From assembly GCA_964653235.1 (NCBI GenBank), contig CAZZCP010000014.1:1-41292 (forward strand): a stretch of 41,292 nt of DNA, in the 5' to 3' direction. The notes below the pieces were generated by a model that was not told the origin of the DNA, made no database searches, and saw nothing but the letters and a program-made list of their open reading frames with translations. The position numbers and the translations under genes are program-made. The first letter of the stretch is position 1, and every line of letters begins with the position of its first letter. The DNA comes from CAZZCP01 sp964653235 (lineage in GTDB: Bacteria > Bdellovibrionota > Bdellovibrionia > Bdellovibrionales > UBA840). This document shows positions 24,900-32,727 of this stretch, one piece after another.

Positions 24900-25547
24900 A
24901 TGAAAAATCAGATTGCAAAATTCATAGCAGAATTTTTAGGTACACTTGCCATAGTGCTTTTTGGCTGCGGCAGGGTGGCCGTGGCAACAGATATGAATCA
25001 ACCTGCTTTGATGCCTTTTGTTCCACTGGTTTTTGGCCTCGCAGTGGGTGTGATGATCTATGCAACGGGGCATATTTCGGGAGCTCATTTTAATCCAGCT
25101 GTTAGCTTTGCCTTTGCTAGCATCAAAGAAATTACTTGGAAAGATTTCTCCTTCTATTGCTTGGCTCAAGTTTTGGGATCTATTGTTGGTTGTGTTTTTT
25201 TGTGGGTTTTGATTCCTGATATTTCAACCTATGCGGCAACCAAGACTTCGATACCGCTTCATAATGCTTTTTTAGCAGAAATGCTTTTTACATTTTTTCT
25301 TATGTTTGTAATCTCGGCGATTGCGACAGATGCAAGGGCTGCGGCTTCAATGTCGGGTGCTGCGATCGGTGCTACGGTGGCGCTGAATGCTTTTCAAGGT
25401 GCTTCGTTGACAGGGGCATCGATGAATCCGGCAAGGTCGATTGGACCTGCTTTTTTTGAAGGTGATCTGAGCCAGCTTTGGCTCTATATTTTGGCACCCA
25501 TTTTTGGTGCTACTTTGGCAGCAAAAACCTATCGTTTGATTCGTTAG
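24900..25547 (+). CDS. Aquaporin (MIP family)
   Basis: 215-aa inner-membrane channel with six helices and the two NPA half-helices: HFNPAVSF (NPA 65-67) and SMNPARSIGPAF (NPA 176-178). Length and the residues after the second NPA (ARS rather than the Asp of glycerol facilitators) favour a water-type aquaporin such as AqpZ. Arg179, next to the second NPA, is the selectivity-filter arginine. No Shine-Dalgarno is evident ahead of ATG 24900. It is probably transcribed with the NagB-like gene 76 bases upstream, or from its own promoter. Confidence 0.93.
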   Translation: MKNQIAKFIAEFLGTLAIVLFGCGRVAVATDMNQPALMPFVPLVFGLAVGVMIYATGHISGAHFNPAVSFAFASIKEITWKDFSFYCLAQVLGSIVGCVFLWVLIPDISTYAATKTSIPLHNAFLAEMLFTFFLMFVISAIATDARAAASMSGAAIGATVALNAFQGASLTGASMNPARSIGPAFFEGDLSQLWLYILAPIFGATLAAKTYRLIR

Positions 25548-25747
25548 CTTTCTCATAAAAGATGTCTTTCTTTTTTTGTGTATCAAGACGAATCCATAAT
25601 GAGACATATACAGTTTATGAAAGAGATTCGAAGCCATTGAATGTCATCGAATGATACATTCAAATCAATTTTCTCTAAAAGTCTAAAGCTGAAAAAAGCC
25701 ATCCCGATAAATGTAGGGTTAAAATTGTTTTTTTTTGAGGAGATCTT

Positions 25748-26905
25748 ATGTATTCAACTTTAAAAGTTTTATTTTTTAGCTTAAGTCTTTATTTGTTTTC
25801 ATCTTGTTCTGACTCATCAGGAGGCAGTAGCGTAGATTCAGGTTTTGGTGGAGTTGTTGCTGGGGCATCGAGTGCCATGGATGATGGTATACCTTCTTTG
25901 GGTGGGGCATCTAGCTCATCACTTTCGTTTAAATTATTGTCGAGTCCTATTTCCTCTTTAGCGGCAGTTACTTTGGATAGTACAAATTGGGACAGTTCAG
26001 GCAATACGCTCCCTCCACTGGGAGATGGATCAGGTACACCAGTTACCGTGGTTGATTATGTAGGCCAGGCATTGAATAGTAGCTATTCTCTACCTTCAGA
26101 GGAAGGATCTGTTTTCCCTACTGTTTTTGGCCGTTTTGAAGGTGACCTTGAAGTTCTTACGGCGATTCTTTCTGCAAATGGAGTGACCTTGACGAATGGT
26201 GTACCGACTCCAGGGTCTTATGATGTAACATCAACTATAGAAGGCACAGCTTTCAATGTAACTTTTGATGCTACGGCAACTACAGATACAACTTATTATG
26301 ATGTTTTCGTAAACAATATCACTGTTTCAGGTTTAGGAGCTTTAACTTTTAACGCTTTGATGAGAAATTCAGCCACTGAGCTCAATCTTTTGACCACAGA
26401 ATTTGGTGAATTCTACAGCTATAGTATTTTAAATTGGAACAAAAGCACTGGCGTTTTGCGCTATGAGTATGTTTCAGATCGTGATACAGGCTCTGATGCA
26501 ACCGGACAGCTTGAAACCCATCGTCTCTATATTGATGCCGACGGTATGGCTCGTTTGATTAGTTTTGGAGGTAGATCGATTGCTTCAGACCCTGATGCCC
26601 AAGCGGTGAGCGTTGTTGCTGATGGAGGAGAAAATGCAACAGAGGCCTCGGTGAGTGTTCATTACAATAGTGGCTCAGGTGATACGATTACAGGTTTGAT
26701 CTGTGCAAATGCTCAAACAGGAGCACATATTAGTGATGGCTCATGCGCAAGCGCAACAGGTATTGATATTTCTACATTACCAGCTTTTATTACTGATCTT
26801 AAAGCAGTCGTTGATCCTGCAGATCACACCAGCAGATTGAACAACCTAGGTGAAACGCAAACCGTTACATTTACTGATGAAAGCGATTTTGAAACCGCCT
26901 ATTAA
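25748..26905 (+). CDS. Low-complexity-leader lipoprotein, unknown function
   Basis: 385 aa. The signal ends in lipobox FSSC (Cys20), followed by a Ser/Gly-rich tether of about 80 residues (SGGSSVDSGFGG and similar), then a Thr/Asp/Val-rich, mostly beta domain. The pattern resembles surface lipoproteins that need a flexible linker to cross peptidoglycan or reach the cell surface. The C-terminal region has one cysteine pair (ICANAQTGAHISDGSC), probably a disulfide. GAGGAG precedes the ATG. A rho-independent terminator follows, so the gene is likely monocistronic. No recognised family. Confidence 0.65.
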   Translation: MYSTLKVLFFSLSLYLFSSCSDSSGGSSVDSGFGGVVAGASSAMDDGIPSLGGASSSSLSFKLLSSPISSLAAVTLDSTNWDSSGNTLPPLGDGSGTPVTVVDYVGQALNSSYSLPSEEGSVFPTVFGRFEGDLEVLTAILSANGVTLTNGVPTPGSYDVTSTIEGTAFNVTFDATATTDTTYYDVFVNNITVSGLGALTFNALMRNSATELNLLTTEFGEFYSYSILNWNKSTGVLRYEYVSDRDTGSDATGQLETHRLYIDADGMARLISFGGRSIASDPDAQAVSVVADGGENATEASVSVHYNSGSGDTITGLICANAQTGAHISDGSCASATGIDISTLPAFITDLKAVVDPADHTSRLNNLGETQTVTFTDESDFETAY

Positions 26906-26928
26906 TTGAATTTAATAGCTGAAATTCT

Positions 26929-26962
26929 AAAAGAGCCAAAGCGAGATGTTTTGGCTTTTCTT
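26929..26962 (+). terminator. Rho-independent terminator after the lipoprotein gene
   Basis: AGCCAAA (26934-26940) and TTTGGCT (26950-26956) form a 7-bp stem with a 9-base loop, preceded by A-rich and followed by TTTCTT. The stem with flanking A/T runs fits a bidirectional intrinsic terminator 24 bases after the stop. Confidence 0.7.
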
Positions 26963-27012
26963 ATACCTTGTAGTAGTCTTTTATAGAATTCGAACAACTC
27001 TAGGAGATTACA

Positions 27013-27867
27013 ATGACAGAAGACTACAAGCCCGATTCAGTTTGGAAATGGGAAAAAGACGAGAAAGCAGCTTTTTCTTTCAACCGACCCACAGCCGGGG
27101 CAATTAAAAATCAAGAATTGCCAGTCGGAAAACACCCCTTGCAGTTGTATTCACTAGCAACCCCCAATGGGGTCAAAGCGACTATCATGCTCGAGGAGCT
27201 CTTGGCAGCGGGACACCAAGGTGCCGAGTACGATGCTCACTTAATTAAGATTATGGAAGGGGACCAATTCACCAGTGGTTTTGTGGCTGTAAATCCAAAT
27301 TCAAAAATTCCGGCAATGGTTGACCGAAGTGTCAAGCCTCACGTGAATGTTTTTGAATCGGGTTCCATCCTTTTTTATTTGGCCGAAAAGTTCAATGCCT
27401 TCTTGCCCACCGAGACACCAAAAAGAGTTCAATGTATGAATTGGACTTTTTGGCAAATGGGTGCTGCTCCTATGCTTGGAGGAGGCTTTGGTCATTTTTA
27501 TGCTTATGCGCCTGTGAAGATCAAGTACGCCATTGATCGTTATACGATGGAAGTAAAAAGACAGCTCGATGTTCTCGATATGCATTTGGCTGACAATCAG
27601 TTTATGTGCGGTGAAGACTATACGATTGCCGATATGATGATCTATCCCTGGTATGGAGCTTTAGTTCAAGGCAAATTGTATGATGCTGCTGAGTTTATCG
27701 AAGCAGCAAGTTATCAGCATGTGAATCGTTGGGCACAGCAATTGGCCGAGCGCCCTGCGGTTCAGCGAGCTAGGATGGTCAATCGAACTTGGGGTGAATT
27801 GAATGAACAACTCCATGAGCGCCATGAAGCCAGTGACTTTGAAACCAAGACGCAGGACAAGCTGTAG
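27013..27867 (+). CDS. yghU: YghU-type glutathione S-transferase/disulfide oxidoreductase
   Basis: 284 aa, the length of E. coli YghU (288). The N-terminal extension FSFNRPTAGA, thioredoxin-fold segment LYSLATPNGVKATIMLEEL, VNPNSKIPAMVD and FESGSILFYLAEKF match the Nu-class GST, which binds two glutathiones and reduces disulfides or hydroperoxides. The C-terminal all-helical domain includes MNWTFWQMGAAPMLGGGFGH and DYTIADMMIYPWYG. Asn53 of E. coli YghU corresponds to the Asn of ATPNG. GGAG lies 7 bases ahead of the ATG. Downstream, a GTG-start hypothetical gene begins after 2 bases. Confidence 0.95.
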   Translation: MTEDYKPDSVWKWEKDEKAAFSFNRPTAGAIKNQELPVGKHPLQLYSLATPNGVKATIMLEELLAAGHQGAEYDAHLIKIMEGDQFTSGFVAVNPNSKIPAMVDRSVKPHVNVFESGSILFYLAEKFNAFLPTETPKRVQCMNWTFWQMGAAPMLGGGFGHFYAYAPVKIKYAIDRYTMEVKRQLDVLDMHLADNQFMCGEDYTIADMMIYPWYGALVQGKLYDAAEFIEAASYQHVNRWAQQLAERPAVQRARMVNRTWGELNEQLHERHEASDFETKTQDKL

Positions 27868-27869
27868 CA

Positions 27870-28334
27870 GTGAAGCTCATATTTTTAAAAAAGCAGAGAA
27901 TCATCCTATTCGTAGTTTTACTGTTAGGCATTCTTTTGTGGATTTTCTGTTGTGGCCCACTTGCGCCATGGCAAGTGGTTCTACAGAGCTGGAGCACGGA
28001 TGATCGAAGGCCAAGTGCATATTTTGGCGACTATTATTTTTCGAAAGAAGAATGTCTCATTGCTGTTGAAAATGAAATTCAAAAGAAAATAAAAATAGAA
28101 GAATTTAATTTTAGCAAATGGAGCTTTTCACCTGGCCCACCAGATCCGAGTGGATGGGTCTCTATGACCGAAGGCTATTGTGGAAGAGCTTGTAGAGATT
28201 TAAGTCCTAAAGAGCCTTTATCATTACCTGGAAAGCATCGATTCAGATCTCTTCGATCGGGTAAATATCTTGATTTCGTATTAAAACCAAAAACATTAAC
28301 AATTGGAACCAGAATCAAAGTGCCTCTTAGATAA
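27870..28334 (+). CDS. Hypothetical membrane-anchored protein with antisense-derived tail
   Basis: 154 aa from GTG 27870, just after the yghU stop. One N-terminal transmembrane or signal segment (residues 9-28) is followed by a short domain (about 35-112: DYYFSKEECLIAVE, KWSFSPGPPDP). From about 28,208 onward the reading frame runs antisense to the decayed aspartoacylase gene, so the last 42 or so residues (from about LSPKEP to the end) are translated from the complement of that pseudogene. The original C-terminus was probably different. No homology recognised. The coding status of the N-terminal part is plausible but not certain. Confidence 0.5.
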   Translation: MKLIFLKKQRIILFVVLLLGILLWIFCCGPLAPWQVVLQSWSTDDRRPSAYFGDYYFSKEECLIAVENEIQKKIKIEEFNFSKWSFSPGPPDPSGWVSMTEGYCGRACRDLSPKEPLSLPGKHRFRSLRSGKYLDFVLKPKTLTIGTRIKVPLR

Positions 28335-28580
28335 CGAAGTGATTTGTTTTGCAGAAGTCTTTTAATAATTTCAATTCCATTGATTCATCACCATGAATAG
28401 CAGCACAAATGAAAAGCTTTGGGCCATCGATTTTACCACGAATCACTTCAATCGGTATCGATAGTTTTGTGTAGTCATATAAAGATGCGACATCCAAAAG
28501 AATTTTTTTTCTCTCACCAAGGGCTATGGTTTCGCTTCCTATTTTAAAATCTTTATTCGAGCCTTTTGATTTTTTTTCAT
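28208..28580 (-). pseudogene. Decayed aspartoacylase/succinylglutamate desuccinylase (M14-like) gene
   Basis: Minus-strand reading recovers the N-terminal half of the AstE/AspA family in two frames. From the ATG at 28580 the frame is off because an A run has 8 instead of 9 bases (28577-28570). In the corrected frame come IPIEVIRGKIDGPKLFICAA and IHGDE (zinc ligands His and Glu). One base is missing after GDE (near 28384); the shifted frame then reads NGIEIIKRLLQNKSLRYL, RGTLILVPIVNVFGF and SRYLPDRRDLNRCFPG. Homology stops abruptly at GSL (28208), so about two thirds of the gene is lost. It follows rimK directly, its usual place in RimB-RimK clusters. Confidence 0.85.
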
Positions 28581-28587
28581 TATTGAA

Positions 28588-29806
28588 TCAGTCAGCAGAG
28601 TGTGAAGTTACTTTTGTTTCAGTTAATTTTCTAATTTTAGGTTTACGTCGTTTTTTAGTTTTTTCAGGAATTAGATCTCTCATTGCTTCTAATTTTCCAA
28701 AACATAAGAGGCGATCACCGGGCTCCAGCGTTCTCTCTGATTTTGGATTGGGAACAACTTTTCCTGAGCGGTGCAAAGAAAATACATTGATATCCCTCTC
28801 TCTAAGACCTGATTCATGAATGCTTCTTCCGATATACTCTGAACCTTTAGGAATCAAAATTTCTGTTACGCCATAACCTTTGCTGACTGTAAGTTTCTGC
28901 TTATAGTCAATTTCAGGATAATCGACCCGCGATGCGATAAAGTCGACAATATGACCAGCTACATCAATTTTTGTGCAGTTCTCAATGCCTTCAATACCGG
29001 GAGANNNNNNNNNNAGATGAGTTGATCTCCATAACTTGTGGGCCATCTTCGCTCTCTAACATGTCAACACCTGCTACCCCCAAACCCATCAGTCTTGTTG
29101 CTCGAATTGCAGTTTGCATGTATGCCTCATCCAATTGAACTGATTCGGTTCTGCCGCCTCTATGAACATTGCTTCTAAATTCTTGTCCTTGGGCAACCCG
29201 CCTCATTGAGGCCACCACTTCATCGCCTACAACGATGGCTCGTATGTCTTTACCTTTACTTTCGGCAACAAATTTTTGAATCAGCACATTTTGCTTTTGA
29301 CTTTGCAAAAGTTCAATAATCGAGGTTGCTACTTCGAGTGTGTGAGCAAGTAAAACCCCAATGCCTTGGGTTCCTTCTAATAATTTGATGACAACTGGAG
29401 CGCCACCAACTCTCTCAATGGCAGGAAAGATATCTTTTTTGTCTTTTACGAAAGTAGTAGCGGGGATTCCTACATTGTGTTTGCTTAACATTTGTAAGCT
29501 TCTTAACTTATCTCGTGAGTTCAAAATCGCATCAGATGTATTTACGCAATACACATCCATTTGTTGAAACTGTCGAACAACAGCTGCTCCAAAGTAGGTA
29601 ATCGAGGCACCAATTCTCGGCATAACAGCATCATAGTGACTTAAAGGTTTTTGTTTATAATAAAGGTCAGGATTTTCCGTTTCAAGATCAATCGCAAATT
29701 TTAAAGTATCTAAAACCTTTAATTTATGACCACGTGTTTTGCAGGCCTCAACCAATCTTTGGGTACTGTAGTTTCTTGCTTCTCTTGATAAAATTGCCAA
29801 TTTCAT
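28588..29806 (-). CDS. rimK: RimK-family alpha-L-glutamate ligase with C-terminal TrkA-C domain (spans N gap)
   Basis: ATP-grasp ligase; E. coli RimK adds glutamates to the C-terminus of ribosomal protein S6. N-terminal MKLAILSREARNYSTQRLV, ATP-grasp segments VVIKLLEGTQGIGVLL and VLIQKFVAESKGKDIR, and metal-site motif VMEINSSPGIEGIE. The 10-N gap falls inside that last motif. Removing it and merging the shared TCT gives one frame of 401 aa. Residues from about 305 form a TrkA-C (RCK-C) domain (ILIPKGSEYIGRSIHESG; LEPGDRLLCFG) absent from E. coli RimK, probably a small-ligand regulatory domain. A basic tail (KKRRKPKIRK) ends the protein. The start overlaps the rimB stop as ATGA. Confidence 0.93.
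29005..29014. other. Scaffold gap (10 N) with 3-base overlapping flanks
   Basis: The flanks share AGA on the plus strand. Merging rebuilds the invariant RimK motif EINSSPG exactly, so nothing is missing. Confidence 0.88.
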
Positions 29807-30315
29807 AATGATTTCACTTTCTTTAATGTCAATGGTTTTTGCTTAACTCCGTAAAAAGAAGAACCTGCATCTATATAAAATCGATTTCGAAAACTTTCTC
29901 TACCTAGTAACATCCTAAAACCCATTTGGTNNNNNNNNNNCATTTGGTCACGATTCGTCAAGGTAACTTCTATGGGCCAGACATTGCCCATCAAAGAAAT
30001 TTTTGTAAGTATAACAGGTCTGAGTTCGGTTTGACCATTGGAGCTTTTTACTTTTCGATATTCTATTACTTTTGCTTTACAGTGGATGGATATTTTAGAG
30101 GTGTCTTGAATAGGATGAACATCAAAGCTCACAAAATCCAGTCCTGCCCGAGAATATATTTTTAAATTGTGAGCATGAAGTGAGGAGGTTCTTGCGCCGG
30201 TATCTACCTTGGCTTTGATAGATTTAATTTTTAGCTCTGGAAGAGCTACCCACTCTCTCCATCCAATTACGGGACGCTCGATTGATTTTTTAGTTTTTTT
30301 ATGTTGTTTTCTCAC
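29803..30315 (-). CDS. RimB-like retropepsin-fold protease (ATP-dependent zinc protease family; spans N gap)
   Basis: Small aspartic-protease-like protein of the PF05618 family, the usual partner of RimK; RimB-type members remove the glutamate tail that RimK adds. Motif VDTGARTSSLHA (Asp-Thr-Gly, the retropepsin catalytic triad) and LTNRDQMGFRMLLGRE, the family signature. That second motif spans the N gap: removing the Ns and one of two CATTTGGT copies restores it and yields 164 aa. The GTG start at 30315 has GAGGT 4 bases upstream. The C-terminal ATGA overlaps rimK. Cytoplasmic, with no signal peptide. Confidence 0.88.
   Translation of the reverse strand: MRKQHKKTKKSIERPVIGWREWVALPELKIKSIKAKVDTGARTSSLHAHNLKIYSRAGLDFVSFDVHPIQDTSKISIHCKAKVIEYRKVKSSNGQTELRPVILTKISLMGNVWPIEVTLTNRDQMXXXXQMGFRMLLGRESFRNRFYIDAGSSFYGVKQKPLTLKKVKSL
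29931..29940. other. Scaffold gap (10 N) with 8-base overlapping flanks
   Basis: CATTTGGT lies on both sides of the Ns. Merging the copies restores the NRDQMGFRMLLGRE signature of the RimB-like gene, so no sequence is missing. Confidence 0.9.
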
Positions 30316-30395
30316 TTTACCTCATTTTACATAGTATCCCATATTTCTTAATATCTATCATTGAAGTTCAAGAAGAAAAATAGAAAACTGATAAA

Positions 30396-30764
30396 ATGAA
30401 CTTAAGAGTATTCAATGGCAATTACCACATTCACAGGTTTTCAATTGATCAGAATATCCCAACAGAAGTCTTTGAAAGTGAATTTTATTCGATAAGTAGG
30501 TCAAAAGATGAACTTTCGATTGTATGCGATCAAGTGCTAGCAGCACCAAAAGTAGAGAAAAATTGGGTTTTACTCCAGGTGCTAGGGCCACTTGATTTTT
30601 CGCTCACAGGAATACTTGCTTCTCTGGCAAATCCATTGGCAGAGGCAAAAATAAGTATTTTTGCAATTTCAAGCTTTGATACCGACTACCTTCTGCTAAA
30701 ACAAGACCAGCTGGAAGCTGCAAAAAAAGTTCTATTAGATGCTAAATTTCATTTTGCGACTTAG
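30396..30764 (+). CDS. ACT-domain protein (CASTOR-like ACT_7)
   Basis: 122 aa with a C-terminal ACT fold: WVLLQVLGPLDFSLTGILAS (about 58-77), then ISIFAISSFDTDYLLLKQDQ (about 88-107) and an amphipathic last helix. This double pattern is the standalone ACT_7 family, thought to sense amino acids (arginine in the related eukaryotic CASTOR). It is divergent from rimB by 80 bases, in a short shared promoter region. It may bind an amino acid such as glutamate or arginine, but no ligand can be assigned. Confidence 0.85.
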   Translation: MNLRVFNGNYHIHRFSIDQNIPTEVFESEFYSISRSKDELSIVCDQVLAAPKVEKNWVLLQVLGPLDFSLTGILASLANPLAEAKISIFAISSFDTDYLLLKQDQLEAAKKVLLDAKFHFAT

Positions 30765-30896
30765 CATTTGAAAGAATTTGTTTTCAGTTCAGTTTGATTT
30801 TAGTAAATGTACCATACTTGAGTGATTTTGTTTGTAATTTGTTTCTAAGAAGATAAGTAATTTGTCAGGTCACTATCTACAGTTTACTTTAAGTCT

Positions 30897-32171
30897 ATGA
30901 AAAGAATTGGCATCATAGGTGCGGGTTTTGCAGGTATTTCTGTCTGTAAAGAATTGGCTAAATCGAAAGATGTAGAAATTGAACTGATTGACCGCCGTAA
31001 TCATCATTTGTTTCAGCCCTTACTCTATCAAGTTGCTATGGCCGGCTTGAATCCATCTGATATCTCAATACCCATTCGAAGACTTTTTGCTAAAAACAAA
31101 AATGTAAATGTGGTTTTAGCTGAGGTGGAGAGTATTGATGTCACTCGCTGTAAAATTCAATATGATCAAAAAGAATTTGAATACGATTACTTAGTGGTCG
31201 CCTGTGGTGCGAAGCACTTTTATTTCGGTAACAAAGAATGGGAAAAATTTGCTCCAGGTTTAAAAAATATCGAGCAGGCTACAGAGATACGAAGACGGGT
31301 TTTAACTGCCTTTGAAATGGCAGAAAAAGAAAGTGATTCGAAAAAAAGAGCAGAGTATTTAACCTTTGCCGTTGTTGGTGGGGGACCTACAGGGGTTGAG
31401 CTTGCAGGTGCAATTTCTGAAATGGCAAAAACCACTTTGCAATCTGATTTTAAAAAAGCCGATCTATCCAAAACTAAAGTCGTTTTAATTGAAGCCGGAG
31501 ATCGTGTTTTAGCAGCGTTTCCAAATGAACTCTCTCATCGGGCTGCGAATGATCTGAAAGAACTAGGTGTTGAAGTCTTGACCAATACTATGGCCTCAAA
31601 CTTGAGTGAAGAGGGTTTGAAAGCAGGTGATCAATTTTTAGCTTGCCGCACGATTCTTTGGGCTGCAGGTGTAAAGCCTTCAAGTTTAACTGAAACAATG
31701 GATGTTCAAAAAGATAAGAGGGGAAGGGTTTTGGTAAATCCAGATCTCTCTGTTTCTTGCAATCCCAATGTTTTTGTTTTGGGAGATCAAGCTGCTTTTT
31801 TAGATAAAAACCAAAAAGAGCTTCCCGGCATTGCCCCTGTTGCAATTCAACAGGGCCAATTTTTAGGAAAGATGATTTTAAATGAACTCAAAGGCAAACC
31901 TAGAAGCAATTTTGAATATTGGGACAAAGGAATTATGGCAACCATCGGAAGATCAAAAGCGGTTGTCAGTTCTGGAAAATTAAAGATGACCGGCTTTCTA
32001 GCCTGGCTTGTCTGGGTTTTTATTCACATTTTATACTTGATGAGATTTCGCAATAAGGTCTTTGTGTTCTTGCAATGGGCTTGGGCTTATTTTAGTTTTG
32101 GTCGAGGGGCCAGGCTCATCGTTCAGAAAACCTGGCGTTTTTATGATGGAAAAAAAATTGATTATCACTAA
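30897..32171 (+). CDS. ndh: Type II NADH:quinone oxidoreductase (NDH-2)
   Basis: 424-aa peripheral membrane flavoprotein that passes electrons from NADH to quinone without proton pumping. FAD-binding GIIGAGFAGISV (residues 4-15), HHLFQPLLYQVAMAGLNPSD (about 36-55), NAD-binding VVGGGPTGVELAGAI (about 159-173), and the second FAD block NVFVLGDQA (about 290). The C-terminal hydrophobic stretch (about 362-385: FLAWLVWVFIHILYLM) is the membrane-binding part. Two extra hydrophobic or aromatic segments follow, as in many NDH-2. Convergent with the DUF4442 gene, with 3 bases between stops. Confidence 0.96.
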   Translation: MKRIGIIGAGFAGISVCKELAKSKDVEIELIDRRNHHLFQPLLYQVAMAGLNPSDISIPIRRLFAKNKNVNVVLAEVESIDVTRCKIQYDQKEFEYDYLVVACGAKHFYFGNKEWEKFAPGLKNIEQATEIRRRVLTAFEMAEKESDSKKRAEYLTFAVVGGGPTGVELAGAISEMAKTTLQSDFKKADLSKTKVVLIEAGDRVLAAFPNELSHRAANDLKELGVEVLTNTMASNLSEEGLKAGDQFLACRTILWAAGVKPSSLTETMDVQKDKRGRVLVNPDLSVSCNPNVFVLGDQAAFLDKNQKELPGIAPVAIQQGQFLGKMILNELKGKPRSNFEYWDKGIMATIGRSKAVVSSGKLKMTGFLAWLVWVFIHILYLMRFRNKVFVFLQWAWAYFSFGRGARLIVQKTWRFYDGKKIDYH

Positions 32172-32174
32172 GTC

Positions 32175-32633
32175 CTAGTTTTTTGGTCTCTTCTTCTTCA
32201 CATAAAGTTTTTTATAAACTTCAGCAATGGTATTGCCATCTAGATCGACAATATCGGCAGTAAATTCAGGTAAGACTTTTTCACCTGACTCAGCTTTTTC
32301 AATGATTTCTTGAATCTCTTGATCGGTGACTTGAAAGCGAGCTTGCACCTTACTCTTTGTGGCCTTTTTAAAGCGAATATTAGATTCGATATCCCACACA
32401 TAATAAGCCTTACCCAGCTTGTGCGCTAAAATAAAGACATAAAAAGGGTCACACATCGAAAAAAGACTACCACCATATAGGGTTCCATAGGCATTACTGT
32501 TCCAGGGGGCTTGTTTGAGCTGGCTCACCACATAGCCTTCATCTAGGTCAAAATCGATGACCTTAATTCCGCTGGCGAGGTAGGGGGGCCAGTAACCAAA
32601 ATACTTCATTGCAAAATTGGGATTGATTTTCAT
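32175..32633 (-). CDS. DUF4442-family hotdog-fold protein
   Basis: 152 aa related to acyl-CoA thioesterases of the PaaI/YiiD type (DUF4442, PF14539). NPFMN-type start is replaced by NPNFAMKYFGYWPPYLASGI. Central APWNSNAYGTLYGGSLFSMCDP (family N-x-x-GT-xx-G motif) and IRFKKATKSKVQARF are the diagnostic parts. A conserved catalytic residue for thioesterase activity cannot be assigned from sequence alone. AAGGA lies 9 bases before the ATG. Confidence 0.85.
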   Translation of the reverse strand: MKINPNFAMKYFGYWPPYLASGIKVIDFDLDEGYVVSQLKQAPWNSNAYGTLYGGSLFSMCDPFYVFILAHKLGKAYYVWDIESNIRFKKATKSKVQARFQVTDQEIQEIIEKAESGEKVLPEFTADIVDLDGNTIAEVYKKLYVKKKRPKN

Positions 32634-32727
32634 ATAAAAAAATCCTTAAACAGCTACGATCTCATTATTTCTATAGTCATTATTTAAATCTTCATATAAA
32701 AATAATCAATTCATTAAATAGTGTAAG

